DNA of 64,000 nucleotides from Acholeplasmatales bacterium (lineage in GTDB: Bacteria > Bacillota_I > Bacilli_A > ML615J-28 > CAG-313): NCBI GenBank assembly GCA_003539625.1, contig DPOU01000024.1, positions 1 to 64,000 on the forward strand, in the 5' to 3' direction. This document shows positions 53,306 to 62,653 of this stretch, one piece after another. The notes below the pieces were generated by a model. That model was not told where the DNA came from. It made no database searches and was given only the letters and a program-made list of their open reading frames with translations. The position numbers were made by a program, and so were the translations under genes. The stretch's first letter is position 1; each line of letters begins with the position of its first letter.

Positions 53306-55887
53306 AAAAAGCGTTAATAAAAGTTTTAGGATTAATTGTTTGCCTTCTATTAATTGGTTGTACCGAAGAACAATTAAAAACTCGTTATACCGTTGAATGG
53401 ATTGGCTTTAACGATGTTATGATAGAAAAGAAAATATATAACGAAGGTAGTAAACTAGATTATCCAACACCACCAACAATTGAAGGATATACTTTTATTG
53501 GGTGGGATAAAACTATTAAAAAGGCTAGCGAAAATGTCGTAATAAAAGCCATTTATGAAATAAATACTTATACAATAAAATTTGTTGATATAAATAATGA
53601 TTTGATTTTAGAACAAAAATTAACACATAAACAAAAAATAATATATCCTGAAGAACCGACTATTCCAGGATATGAATTTATTGGTTGGGATAAAGATGTT
53701 AAATACGCAACAAAAGACTTAACAATAAAAGCAGAGTATATAAAGCTTACTTACAATATTAAGTTTTATGGTATAAATGGTAAATTAATTGATACATTGA
53801 ATTTATCATATGGCTCACCAATCTACTACCCTACTCCTCCTCAGGTTGATGGCTATCAGTTCGTAAAATGGGATAATGAACCAGAATTTGTAGAAGGTGA
53901 TGCAGTAATCAACGCAATCTATACAAGAATTGAATTTGAATATACTAATTATTCAAGTTATGTTGAAGATCTTATTTTAGATGATCCTCAAGATATAACC
54001 GACTTTATTTCTAAAATTGATTATTTAAATGATTTAATTGGCGAATTAGATGGTATAATATATGGAAAATTTAGAGGTGAAAACGAACTACATGCTTATG
54101 ATGTAAGTAACTATCGTAGTCGCAACTCATATGGTCATGAAATTGCAATAAACAAGAATGGCGTTGTTATTGCCTCAAGCACTCTAGTTGATTTACCAAC
54201 TGATGGACTCATTATATCAGGCCATGGTAAAGCTGGCGATAGTTTAAATAGTAATGTTAAAGTTGGCGATTATGTTATTTATGATAAAGAAAATGGTACA
54301 ATAAAAATATATCGTAGTGAAAAAGTTCAAAGAATAGTTACAGCTTATGAAAGAATGAAATCAGCTAAAACTAAGATTAATGACGCATATAATAGTTATA
54401 AAGCTCTTGATTATCAAAAATTAAACCTTAAATATTTAGCATCACTTGATACTTTAAATAAAATAATAAGTGATGGTTACCAAGATGGATTAATGAAAAC
54501 ATTAGAATTGTTAGTAGTTGAATTACATTACCTAGCAATTGAAAGCAATGTTATTGAAACTAAAGCCTTTTGGCATTATGCAACTCGCGCAACCGGTTAT
54601 CCTGAAAAAACAACTAGTGAAGTATGTAACTTTCTTGATAAAGTAAGTGAAATTGGAATTAACACCATTTATCTAAATACTAACTTTGGTGGTGCTTGCC
54701 TATATACATCACAATATCTAAAAAATAGAACTACGGGAACATATACTTATGAAGGTTATAAGGACTATTTAGAATGTTTTATTACTGAGGCACATAAACG
54801 TAATATTAGAGTAGTCGCTTGGACTAATACTTTTATTTGTGGCGATGGCTATTTACCTAACTATATTAATAAAGATTATGTTGCTATTGATTATAATGGC
54901 AAAAATAATTACAATGGTATGTATTTTTATGATATAACTAGAAGTGAAGTAAAGACTCTATTAAATTGTGTATTTGATGAATTAGCCGCAAATTATGATT
55001 TGGATGGTATCGAATTTGATTTTATTAGGTACCCCGCAAGCAACTTATTGTCATTTACTGACACAATTACCGATATTACTAAACTAAATGATTTTTGCTA
55101 TACTGACAGTTCAATCAACTTATTTAAAGGAAAATACAACATCACAGGTGATGTTAAAACATTAATGCTTAATGATGAAAACATTAGAAAATTATGGCAA
55201 GAATTTAAAGTAAATAATGTTACTGAAATGGTAAAGATGTTATCTAGCACCATAAAGAAGGCTAATCCTAACACTAAAGTTAGTGCTGCGGTTATGACAA
55301 GTATAAGTGGCGCAATAAAAACATATGCTCAAGATTTCTTAAGTTGGGTAGAAGAAGGATATGTTGATTGCTTAGAACCAATGATGTATGTTGGATCAAA
55401 TTCGTATTTAATGACAAGACTTGCAAGTTTTGTTGAATTGATTAATGGTAAAGCCGATATAGTAGTTGGTATATCACCAGATAATAACGGTGGTGATGTA
55501 ATTACTTTGAGTGACCAAATTGCTATTGTTTTAAATTATTTAAATCTAGGCTTTAGTGAATTTTCTTCAAGAAACATTTTTAAAAATGAAGAAATCTTGT
55601 TAGGATTAAGTAGTTGTAAGAAAGATTATACCAAGACACAATTGGCAACCAAAGATGAAATAAAAAAAGCATATCTAAAAAAACTATTAGACTGCCTAAC
55701 AAATTATTATCAATATGTTGATAAAGCGATAGATATGGCTACTTTTAAAGAAGCAATAAATGAAGCATACTATGATACTAATAATTTTAGTAAATTAGTG
55801 TTATTAATAAATGAAATACAAAATGAAAACATTAAAAATAAATTACTAGCAGAGTATAACAATATTGCTAGAACAATAGGAGAATGA
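53302..55887 (+). CDS. Lipoprotein with InlB-type repeats and a GHL10 glycosidase-like domain
   Basis: An 861-residue lipoprotein (LLLIGC, Cys20). Residues about 28-215 are three InlB B/Flg_new repeats ending in GWDK or KWDN. A linker domain (about 220-420) precedes a glycosyl-hydrolase-like family 10 barrel. That barrel has AFWHYATRATGYPEKTTSEV, VVAWTNTFICG and the conserved strand DGIEFDFIRYP starting at Asp568, followed by KVSAAVMTS and VDCLEPMMYV. GHL10 proteins are related to GH13/GH18-like barrels, and several act on polysaccharides or peptidoglycan. It shares its repeat-plus-barrel plan with the 27-kb GH18 lipoprotein. Surface location is predicted, and its partners in the operon are wall-active. 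Confidence 0.85.
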   Translation: MKKALIKVLGLIVCLLLIGCTEEQLKTRYTVEWIGFNDVMIEKKIYNEGSKLDYPTPPTIEGYTFIGWDKTIKKASENVVIKAIYEINTYTIKFVDINNDLILEQKLTHKQKIIYPEEPTIPGYEFIGWDKDVKYATKDLTIKAEYIKLTYNIKFYGINGKLIDTLNLSYGSPIYYPTPPQVDGYQFVKWDNEPEFVEGDAVINAIYTRIEFEYTNYSSYVEDLILDDPQDITDFISKIDYLNDLIGELDGIIYGKFRGENELHAYDVSNYRSRNSYGHEIAINKNGVVIASSTLVDLPTDGLIISGHGKAGDSLNSNVKVGDYVIYDKENGTIKIYRSEKVQRIVTAYERMKSAKTKINDAYNSYKALDYQKLNLKYLASLDTLNKIISDGYQDGLMKTLELLVVELHYLAIESNVIETKAFWHYATRATGYPEKTTSEVCNFLDKVSEIGINTIYLNTNFGGACLYTSQYLKNRTTGTYTYEGYKDYLECFITEAHKRNIRVVAWTNTFICGDGYLPNYINKDYVAIDYNGKNNYNGMYFYDITRSEVKTLLNCVFDELAANYDLDGIEFDFIRYPASNLLSFTDTITDITKLNDFCYTDSSINLFKGKYNITGDVKTLMLNDENIRKLWQEFKVNNVTEMVKMLSSTIKKANPNTKVSAAVMTSISGAIKTYAQDFLSWVEEGYVDCLEPMMYVGSNSYLMTRLASFVELINGKADIVVGISPDNNGGDVITLSDQIAIVLNYLNLGFSEFSSRNIFKNEEILLGLSSCKKDYTKTQLATKDEIKKAYLKKLLDCLTNYYQYVDKAIDMATFKEAINEAYYDTNNFSKLVLLINEIQNENIKNKLLAEYNNIARTIGE

Positions 55888-55891
55888 CAAC

Positions 55892-57205
55892 ATGAAATAT
55901 ATATTTTTAGCAAAAGAATATGATTTGGTTGTGGGAGATACTTTTGAACTCTTTTATCGCGGAATAATTTGTCTACATAACCCTTATAAATACTATATTC
56001 TAGTAAGATGCCCAAAAGGTAATCCATATCATCGTTATTATACTTTCACACCAAAAGAGGATGAAATTGGTGATTATGAATTAACAATATCATTAATTGA
56101 TGATGACCATCAAGTAGTAGATTTTGCAACTACAACTCTTCATGTGGTAAAACCAGAAAGACCTACAAAGCATCAAAATGTACTTTGTATTGGTGACAGT
56201 TTAACCTTTACAGGGGAATGGCCCAAAGAAGGATATCGAAGATTTACTAAAACTGGTGGTGAGCCAAATGGTTTAGGATATGATAAGTCATTAACTATGA
56301 TAGGTACTTGCCAAAAAAAGGTAGAAGATGATATCGTTGGCTATGAAGGATATGGATCTTGGACTTGGAAATCATTTTGTACTACCGATGTTGTAAGTAC
56401 AATTTCCCCAGTATGGGTTGAAGTAAACAATCATAATTTAGATGAAAATGATCAACATAGTGTTTGGAAATCCGAAGGTCTTGAATGGATATTAGAAAGC
56501 ATCGAAGAAAAACGCTTGAAGTTTAAAAGAGGCAATCTAAACTATACACCAACACCAAAAATTGGTGATAAGTTTATCCATGTTAGTGGCGGAATTCACC
56601 ATGAAGATATTATAGTAAATAAATATGAATTTGAAATGGGTAATCCTTTTTGGAACAAAGCAATTGAAAATAATGATTTTAAGACATATTGCTCAAAATA
56701 TGGTTATGAAGGAATAGATTTAGTTTATGTTCTATTATCATGGAATGGTCAATATATTCCGTATAATACTAATTTTGATCATCATACTATCTATGCCAAA
56801 AAGTTAATGACACAAATTCATGAGGCATACCCTAACGCTCATATTACATTACTAGGAATTCAAATTTGTTCAGTAAATGGTGGTATTGGAGCGAACTATG
56901 GCGCAAGTGGATACTATAGTGATGAATTTGGAACAATTACAACAGCATTCAATTATAATAAATGCTTAGAAGAATTGGCAAATTCTGATGAATTTAAAGA
57001 TTATGTAAGATATGTTGATACTAAAGCACAATTCGATAGTGAGTATAATATGCCAATGATTTTGAAAAAGGTCAATACTCGCAGTACAATAACTGAATAT
57101 ATTGGAACAAATGCGGTACACCCTACATCAAATGGTTATTTGCAAATAGGTGATGTCTTCTATAGAGCATTAGTAAGAGATATAGTTGATGGAAATAAAA
57201 AGTAG
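55892..57205 (+). CDS. SGNH/GDSL-type hydrolase
   Basis: A 437-residue protein with an N-terminal beta-sandwich-like domain (about 1-95) and an SGNH esterase domain. The latter has the nucleophile block CIGDSLT (Ser103), a Gly block GYEGYGSWTW, an Asn block (LSWNGQY) and the His block NAVHPTSNGYLQIGD (His410). In most relatives the residue three before the His is Asp; here it is Asn407. No signal peptide is seen although the gene follows a surface glycosidase. Deacetylation of a glycan is a plausible but unproven role. Last gene of the amidase operon, four bases after the GHL10 stop. Confidence 0.8.
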   Translation: MKYIFLAKEYDLVVGDTFELFYRGIICLHNPYKYYILVRCPKGNPYHRYYTFTPKEDEIGDYELTISLIDDDHQVVDFATTTLHVVKPERPTKHQNVLCIGDSLTFTGEWPKEGYRRFTKTGGEPNGLGYDKSLTMIGTCQKKVEDDIVGYEGYGSWTWKSFCTTDVVSTISPVWVEVNNHNLDENDQHSVWKSEGLEWILESIEEKRLKFKRGNLNYTPTPKIGDKFIHVSGGIHHEDIIVNKYEFEMGNPFWNKAIENNDFKTYCSKYGYEGIDLVYVLLSWNGQYIPYNTNFDHHTIYAKKLMTQIHEAYPNAHITLLGIQICSVNGGIGANYGASGYYSDEFGTITTAFNYNKCLEELANSDEFKDYVRYVDTKAQFDSEYNMPMILKKVNTRSTITEYIGTNAVHPTSNGYLQIGDVFYRALVRDIVDGNKK

Positions 57206-57207
57206 TT

Positions 57208-57245
57208 AAAAGGTTATTACAGTTTAAACTGTAATAACCTTTTTA
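57208..57245. terminator. Perfect bidirectional terminator
   Basis: A 36-base perfect palindrome made of AAAAGGTTATTACAGTTT and its complement. It closes the amidase operon and, on the other strand, the TetR/membrane-protein pair. Confidence 0.88.
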
Positions 57246-57746
57246 ATGCGTATTATGATAGTTAATGTTCATTTCAATGAAATTTATCAATCGCTTTCTT
57301 CTAATAAGTAAAGAATTTTGTTCAATGAAAAGTAAATCAACTGCTTCCCAAATGAATACCCAAGCAAATATATTTATACATTCTATCCAAATTTGTTTGA
57401 TTCCCATGTTAGAACAAATAAACATAAAAGCCAAGGCAATAATACCGACAATCGAAAAAGATACCGCAATTATTCTTTTTTGTTTTAAAGAACGGATTAC
57501 ATCTTTTAATTGTAATTGAAAATAATTCTTAATTGCTTGGTTGTATATTACTTTTTCATCATCTGTAATACAATTACTGTAGATATTTAGTGATAGTTTT
57601 TCATTTGGATGAAAATCATTAGCGCTATTTTCGATGAAATCTGCAAGTTCGGTAGAAATTAAAGGTTTTCCAGTTTCACAAAAATGTGATAAAAAATCAT
57701 CATCATTATTAATGGTCATATTAATATTTGCAATTCTATCTTCCAT
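57243..57746 (-). CDS. Two-helix membrane protein paired with a TetR regulator
   Basis: A 167-residue protein. Residues 1-90 are soluble and acidic, with SHFCETGKPLISTELADFIENSA. Two membrane helices follow (about 92-112 and 120-140), then a basic C-terminus. I recognise no named family. AAGGAG precedes the ATG and overlaps the stop region of the TetR gene, so the two are translated together. A role as the target or partner of the regulator is inferred from this coupling. Confidence 0.55.
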   Translation of the reverse strand: MEDRIANINMTINNDDDFLSHFCETGKPLISTELADFIENSANDFHPNEKLSLNIYSNCITDDEKVIYNQAIKNYFQLQLKDVIRSLKQKRIIAVSFSIVGIIALAFMFICSNMGIKQIWIECINIFAWVFIWEAVDLLFIEQNSLLIRRKRLINFIEMNINYHNTH

Positions 57747-57748
57747 AC

Positions 57749-58330
57749 TTACTCCTTAGTTCTTTTTGATAAAAAATTATGGTAGCTATTAATTGTGAAA
57801 ATTCTAAGATCTTCAATGCTTATACTTGAATATCCTCTACAATATTTAATGTATTCACAAACAAGGCCTTCAATAAAAACATTTATTTCTAATTCTAAAT
57901 TGTTTGTGCTATTGAGTTTTAATTCGTTTTTACAAATGGTGATTAATTTATCTCCTGCCATTGTTGTTAATTTACGTGTTAGAAAAAGAAAATCATTAGA
58001 AGCACATAGCATTTTGAAGTTATAATCGTTTTCATAAATGTAATCAAAAAAATTGTTAATCATTGTTTCGAAACTATCAATTGTTATAGTACAATCACAA
58101 TTAAAGAAATTATCTATTAGTTCATTTTCATATTCTTCAGCAACCCCATAAATATCATCATAATGAGAATAGAAGGTACTGCGATTGATATTAGCACGTT
58201 TCACTAGTTCAGATACAGTAATTTTACTTAATTCTTTCTTTTCTGATATCAGCATTGCGAAAGTATTTCTAATTAATGATTGGGTTTTCTTCGCAGAAGA
58301 ATTCATATTTTTTGCTTTCATAAACAACAT
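57749..58330 (-). CDS. TetR/AcrR-family transcriptional regulator
   Basis: A 193-residue regulator. Residues about 12-60 form the TetR helix-turn-helix (TQSLIRNTFAMLIS, then ITVSELVKRANINRSTFYSHYDDI), and the remainder is a ligand-binding helical domain of the TetR_C type seen in DhaS-like proteins. The exact start is uncertain, because no ribosome binding site lies close to any of three in-frame ATG codons. It is divergent from the PF06541-type gene, with a palindrome between them. Confidence 0.82.
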   Translation of the reverse strand: MLFMKAKNMNSSAKKTQSLIRNTFAMLISEKKELSKITVSELVKRANINRSTFYSHYDDIYGVAEEYENELIDNFFNCDCTITIDSFETMINNFFDYIYENDYNFKMLCASNDFLFLTRKLTTMAGDKLITICKNELKLNSTNNLELEINVFIEGLVCEYIKYCRGYSSISIEDLRIFTINSYHNFLSKRTKE

Positions 58331-58425
58331 TTAAAATAATTAAAATTTCTATAATTATTTCTATTTTGTCCTTTCTTTTTTATATGTAATATTATAATTC
58401 AAGATTATAAAAAAGTCAAATATTT

Positions 58426-58436
58426 CAACACTGTTG
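58426..58436. promoter_or_regulatory. Candidate operator palindrome for the TetR regulator
   Basis: CAACACTGTTG is a perfect 11-base palindrome. It lies 19 bases before the -35 of the rightward promoter and about 95 bases before the TetR start. A second CTGTTG lies at the -35 itself. Confidence 0.35.
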
Positions 58437-58454
58437 GTATTTTAAACTTTACTG

Positions 58455-58483
58455 TTGACAATAAATGATTGATAATATATAAT
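58455..58483 (+). promoter_or_regulatory. Sigma-A promoter of the PF06541-type gene
   Basis: A perfect TTGACA and TATAAT separated by 17 bases. Confidence 0.87.
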
Positions 58484-58514
58484 GTAATAAATAAAATAAA
58501 TAAATGGAGTTAAT

Positions 58515-59222
58515 ATGAAAATAATATCACAGTTATCAGTAATATTTATTATTGGGGGGACCCTTGGTTGGTTAAATGAATTAATATTTAGAAGAATCGT
58601 TCATAAAAAATGGGTAAATCCAGGATTTTTAACGGGGCCATGTCTACCCTTATATGGATGTGGATTATTGCTATTATATCTAATTAGTTCAATCGATTTT
58701 AGCTTTATATCCTCACCAGTTCTCCAAAAAATAGTAGTAGTACTTGCAATAACTGTTGCGATGACAGGAATTGAGTATATAACTGGTCTAATCTTTATTA
58801 AAGGGATGAATTTGAAATTATGGGATTATTCAGATCGCTTTGGTAATATTCAAGGAATAATATGTCCGTTATTTACGCTATGTTGGGGTGTACTTGGAGT
58901 TGTATACTATTTGTTTGTTCACAAATATATTGTGGGGGCGGTAAATTGGATAAGTGAAAATCCTATTTATTCGTATTTAGAAGGTTTATATTTTGGGGTA
59001 TTTATTGTTGACATGTGCTATTCATTCCATGTTGTTACTAAGATTAAAAAATGGGCAAAAGAACACAATGTAGTTGTTAAGTATGAAGATTTAAAATTAA
59101 CAGTCAAGAATAAAATGGACCAATTAAAGAAAAAAGCCAGTTTTATATTTATGTTAAAAAATAAAAATAGTATAAACGAAGAACTTGATATATATAATAA
59201 GGAAAAGGCAGATAAAAAATAA
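58515..59222 (+). CDS. Putative ABC-transporter type IV membrane protein (PF06541/CmpB type)
   Basis: A 235-residue membrane protein with about five hydrophobic segments. The N-terminal block GGTLGWLNELIFRRIVHKKWVNPGFLTGPCLPLYG and ITGLIFIKGMNLKLWDYSDRFGNIQGIICPLFTLCWG are the conserved parts of the PF06541 family, followed by a charged C-terminal cytosolic tail. Despite the family name no ATPase gene is adjacent, and transport has not been shown. The gene is divergent from the TetR regulator and is a candidate member of its regulon. Confidence 0.8.
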   Translation: MKIISQLSVIFIIGGTLGWLNELIFRRIVHKKWVNPGFLTGPCLPLYGCGLLLLYLISSIDFSFISSPVLQKIVVVLAITVAMTGIEYITGLIFIKGMNLKLWDYSDRFGNIQGIICPLFTLCWGVLGVVYYLFVHKYIVGAVNWISENPIYSYLEGLYFGVFIVDMCYSFHVVTKIKKWAKEHNVVVKYEDLKLTVKNKMDQLKKKASFIFMLKNKNSINEELDIYNKEKADKK

Positions 59223-59231
59223 ATTACAAAG

Positions 59232-59262
59232 AACATGTTAGAATTTTCTAGCATGTTTTATT
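59232..59262 (+). terminator. Terminator after the PF06541-type gene
   Basis: AACATGTTAG pairs with CTAGCATGTT (one wobble) around six bases, followed by T-rich DNA. Confidence 0.78.
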
Positions 59263-59328
59263 ATTATTTGCAAAATTAGTTACAAAAAGGATAAAAAGTG
59301 TATAATATATATAGAAAGGTGGGCTAGC

Positions 59329-60114
59329 ATGAACGTAGAGTACTTTAACAATTTGCCTAATACAAAAAAAATATTATTAAAAATAACTCTGATTGGTATT
59401 TTAAGCGCACTAAGTTATGTTGGTGTTTTAATTCAAATACCAATTCCATCACCAATTGGTAAACCAATGATACATTTAGGTAACTTAATTGTCATCATTT
59501 CTGCTCTATTATTTGGGGGTATAATCGGTGGTGCTAGTGGTAGTATCGGAATGGGATTGTATGACCTAATTCACGGTTACGATATATTCTCGATTATTAG
59601 AACCATTATCTTAAAATTAGTTATGGGATTAATTGTTGGTTTTGTATATCGAAAACTTTTGAAAGATAAAAATCCTAAAGTGACAATTTTTCAATTGTTT
59701 ATTGGTATTTTCTTTATTTTAATTGGCTCAATATTTTTAATTATCGCTGTAAAATATAATGGTGTGTGGGTTAATAGTACAACTGGACAAAAAGCTACAA
59801 TATACTGGCCAATATATTCATTCAGCTTATTAATCGGTATTTTGTTTGTCATATCATTCATCTTTACTAAACGTTTACCATATAATTTACAAATCATTAA
59901 TCTAGCAACATCAATTGCTATAATTGTTAACATATTTGGTGAATTTATTTATAAAGTTGTTAAACAATTAACAATGTATGGAACCCCTTTAACAGGGTCA
60001 ATGGTTATGGGACTTATGAGTATACCAGCAACTCTTTTAAATGGTATAATAACCTTAGTAATAGTACTTAGCATATATTTACCAATTAGTTCAGCACTTT
60101 ATAAAAAAGCATAG
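59329..60114 (+). CDS. ECF transporter S component
   Basis: A 261-residue membrane protein with about seven hydrophobic segments. KITLIGILSALSYVGVLIQIPIPSP and KPMIHLGNLIVIISALLFGGIIGGASGSIGMGLYDL are typical of the ECF S-component fold (PF07155 or related vitamin/cofactor type). It would bind a small nutrient and use shared EcfA/EcfT subunits encoded elsewhere. No riboswitch is visible in the 70 bases upstream, so the vitamin is not indicated. AAAGGTGG precedes the ATG. Confidence 0.8.
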   Translation: MNVEYFNNLPNTKKILLKITLIGILSALSYVGVLIQIPIPSPIGKPMIHLGNLIVIISALLFGGIIGGASGSIGMGLYDLIHGYDIFSIIRTIILKLVMGLIVGFVYRKLLKDKNPKVTIFQLFIGIFFILIGSIFLIIAVKYNGVWVNSTTGQKATIYWPIYSFSLLIGILFVISFIFTKRLPYNLQIINLATSIAIIVNIFGEFIYKVVKQLTMYGTPLTGSMVMGLMSIPATLLNGIITLVIVLSIYLPISSALYKKA

Positions 60115-60171
60115 TTTATAGCCCGTACAAAAACAAGTGATTATCCATAATATAACCTGAGGAGGTGTATT

Positions 60172-60963
60172 ATGGATTTTTATTACGTTAGGTTAGCTCT
60201 TTATGCAACGTTATTTACTTGGCTTGTTACCGCATTAGGTGGAGCAATGGTATTTGCTTTAAGGAAAGTCAGTGAAAAAATAATGTCGTTGATGTTTGGA
60301 TTTGGGGCAGGGGTTATGCTTGCGGCATCATTTTTCAGTTTATTAATGCCAGGAATTTCACTTGCGGAAGAATTGAATCAAATAAGTTATGTTATTGTTG
60401 GAAGTGGTGTATTAATAGGTGCTTTGTTTATTTTCTTAATAGACATATTTTTACCACACTTACATTTAAAAGCAGAGCAACCAGAAGGAATTAGCTCAAC
60501 TTGGAGCAGGAAGATACTATTAATAGTAGCTATTACTCTACACAATATTCCTGAAGGTCTTGCGATTGGTGTAGCATTTGGAACCGTCGCAAGTGGTGTT
60601 GAAGGAGCAAGTTTATCTGCTGCTTGGATTTTGGCTATAGGTATAGGACTTCAAAATTTTCCAGAAGGAATGGCTGTAAGCGTTCCGCTTAGAAGTGAAG
60701 GGATGAGTAGAAAAAAAGCTTTTTTTTATGGACAAGCAAGTGGAATAGTAGAACCAATTAGTGCTGTGATTGGTGCAATTCTAGTAATGTTTATAAAGCC
60801 AATACTACCATTTATCTTAGGGTTTGCGGCAGGCGCTATGTTATATGTCATAGTAGAAGAATTAATTCCATCTGGTAAAACTTCAAAAGAAAATAAATAT
60901 GGTACAGTAGGCGCAATTTTGGGTTTCATTATTATGATGGTTTTAGATATTGCCCTTGGTTAA
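60172..60963 (+). CDS. ZIP-family metal transporter
   Basis: A 263-residue membrane protein with eight hydrophobic segments. The metal-site motif HNIPEGLAIGVAFG is in helix IV and NFPEGMAVSVPLRSEG in helix V, followed by GQASGIVEPISAVIGA. It resembles bacterial ZIP (ZupT/GufA-type) importers for zinc, iron or manganese. GAGGAGGTG precedes the ATG. No Zur or Fur box is recognised upstream. It is separated from the ECF gene by 57 bases and may be read with it. Confidence 0.93.
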   Translation: MDFYYVRLALYATLFTWLVTALGGAMVFALRKVSEKIMSLMFGFGAGVMLAASFFSLLMPGISLAEELNQISYVIVGSGVLIGALFIFLIDIFLPHLHLKAEQPEGISSTWSRKILLIVAITLHNIPEGLAIGVAFGTVASGVEGASLSAAWILAIGIGLQNFPEGMAVSVPLRSEGMSRKKAFFYGQASGIVEPISAVIGAILVMFIKPILPFILGFAAGAMLYVIVEELIPSGKTSKENKYGTVGAILGFIIMMVLDIALG

Positions 60964-61046
60964 CTGAAAAGTAACTGATAAATGGGATTTTTACTTGTCT
61001 TTTAAAGAAGATTATGGTAAAATATAATGAAAGTAGGTGGATAATA

Positions 61047-62552
61047 ATGGTTGGAAATAAAATATCAGATAAAATATTTAGCACAGTTGTATCAATTATT
61101 TCATTTATATTGATGGCTGTTTGTGTAGTTTGTATTATTATTAATACCAAAAAAGAACCTCAACAAGGTGATACTGGACAAGATGGTAAATCTGCCTACG
61201 AAATTGCAGTTGCAAATGGTTATAAAGGTACTGAACAAGAATGGTTACAATCATTAGTTGGCTCAAGAGGAGAAAGTGGCATAAGTGTTGTTGACGTTAA
61301 ACTAAATGAAAATGGTGACCTAGTTATTACTTTATCAAATGGAGAAGTAATATCTTGTGGTGGCCATTCTGATCAATGTGTTCATGAATACTCAGATTGG
61401 TCAATTATTAGTGAAGCTTCTTGTGAAAACTTAGGAATAAGAACTAGAGCTTGTAAGAAATGTGATTATAAAGATTATGAAATAATTGACAAAGAAGAAC
61501 ATAAATATATTGAAAAAACAGTGTCTCCAACTTGTGTTAGCGAGGGATATACCGAAAAAACTTGTGAAAAATGTGGCAAAGTAGTAAAAGAAAATATAGT
61601 TGAAAAAATTGAGCACGATTATGAAGATTTTATAATTGAACCTACATGCACAAAAGATGGCTATACTGAACATATTTGTAAAAATTGTGGTAAATTATAT
61701 GCCGATAATACAGTAGCTCATCTTGAACACAACTATGAATTTTTATATGAAGTTTCTTCAACATGTAAGGAACACAAAGTTTTAAAGCAATGTTCAATTT
61801 GTAATAACGCCCAATTGTTTGATGAAAAAATCGTAGCTGAACACAATTACGTTAATAATGTTTGCACGGTTTGTGGCAATAGTCTATTAACTGCTGAAGA
61901 AAGTTTTGAATTTACTTTATTAGAAGATAATACGTATGAAGTAAAACTTAAAAAATTAGAAAATATACCAAATACAATTGTAATACCAGAAACTTATAAT
62001 GATGTGGCTGTTACGGTAATTGGTGATGGTGCCTTCAAAGATTTAAAAGAAATTGTATCAATCAGTCTTCCTAATACTATTACTAAAATAGGTAGAAATG
62101 CATTTAGTGGATGTGAAAATTTAGTAACAATAAATATTAGTGAAGGAGTAAAAGAAATTGGTAATTCAGCATTTAAAAACTGTTATAGTTTGAAAAATAT
62201 TGAACTACCTTCAACTATTGAAAAAATTGATACACTTGCTTTCTATAATTGTAAGAGTATAAAAGTATTTGTTCTTTCACAAAATTTAAAATCAATTGGT
62301 GAATTTGCTTTCTTCGAATGTAGCAATTTAACTTATGTTGAATTATATAATAATGTAGAAACAATAGGTAATGGAGCATTTACAAATTGTGTAAATCTAG
62401 TTAGTATTAATATTCCTGCATCAGTAATCAATATGGGTGAATATGTATTTGCAAATTGTCCAAAACTTACAATATATTGTGCATTTACTAGTGCACCTTC
62501 AACATGGTCAGTAAACTGGAATGCTGATGAATGCTTAGTTAAATGGGAATAA
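61047..62552 (+). CDS. Membrane-anchored BspA-like leucine-rich-repeat surface protein
   Basis: A 501-residue protein. A signal anchor lies at about 12-35. Next is a short DGKSAYEIAVANGYKGTEQEW/GSRGESG segment like those in phage-type and collagen-like linkers. A Cys/His repeat region (about 105-285) follows, with units such as CEKCGKVVKEN and CKNCGKLYADN, each preceded by TCxxxGYTE and followed by HxY. The C-terminal 180 residues are LRR_5/BspA repeats (AFSGCENLVTINISEGVKEI, AFKNCYSLKNIELPS and so on). BspA-like proteins are surface proteins that bind host or bacterial partners. AGGTGG at six bases chooses the ATG at 61047. Confidence 0.85.
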   Translation: MVGNKISDKIFSTVVSIISFILMAVCVVCIIINTKKEPQQGDTGQDGKSAYEIAVANGYKGTEQEWLQSLVGSRGESGISVVDVKLNENGDLVITLSNGEVISCGGHSDQCVHEYSDWSIISEASCENLGIRTRACKKCDYKDYEIIDKEEHKYIEKTVSPTCVSEGYTEKTCEKCGKVVKENIVEKIEHDYEDFIIEPTCTKDGYTEHICKNCGKLYADNTVAHLEHNYEFLYEVSSTCKEHKVLKQCSICNNAQLFDEKIVAEHNYVNNVCTVCGNSLLTAEESFEFTLLEDNTYEVKLKKLENIPNTIVIPETYNDVAVTVIGDGAFKDLKEIVSISLPNTITKIGRNAFSGCENLVTINISEGVKEIGNSAFKNCYSLKNIELPSTIEKIDTLAFYNCKSIKVFVLSQNLKSIGEFAFFECSNLTYVELYNNVETIGNGAFTNCVNLVSINIPASVINMGEYVFANCPKLTIYCAFTSAPSTWSVNWNADECLVKWE

Positions 62553-62563
62553 TAATAGCGTAT

Positions 62564-62596
62564 AAGTGTAGATAAATTAATATCTACACTTTTTTA
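62564..62596 (+). terminator. Terminator after the BspA-like gene
   Basis: AAGTGTAGATA pairs perfectly with TATCTACACTT around six bases, followed by T4. Confidence 0.88.
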
Positions 62597-62603
62597 AAAT
62601 ATA

Positions 62604-62626
62604 AAAACTGCTAATATAGCAGTTTT
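62604..62626 (-). terminator. Terminator for the cotZ-like gene (minus strand)
   Basis: AAAACTGCTA and TAGCAGTTTT pair around three bases. On the minus strand it is followed by a T-rich run. Confidence 0.7.
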
Positions 62627-62653
62627 AAAAATAAGGCAATATGGCTTAGAGGG

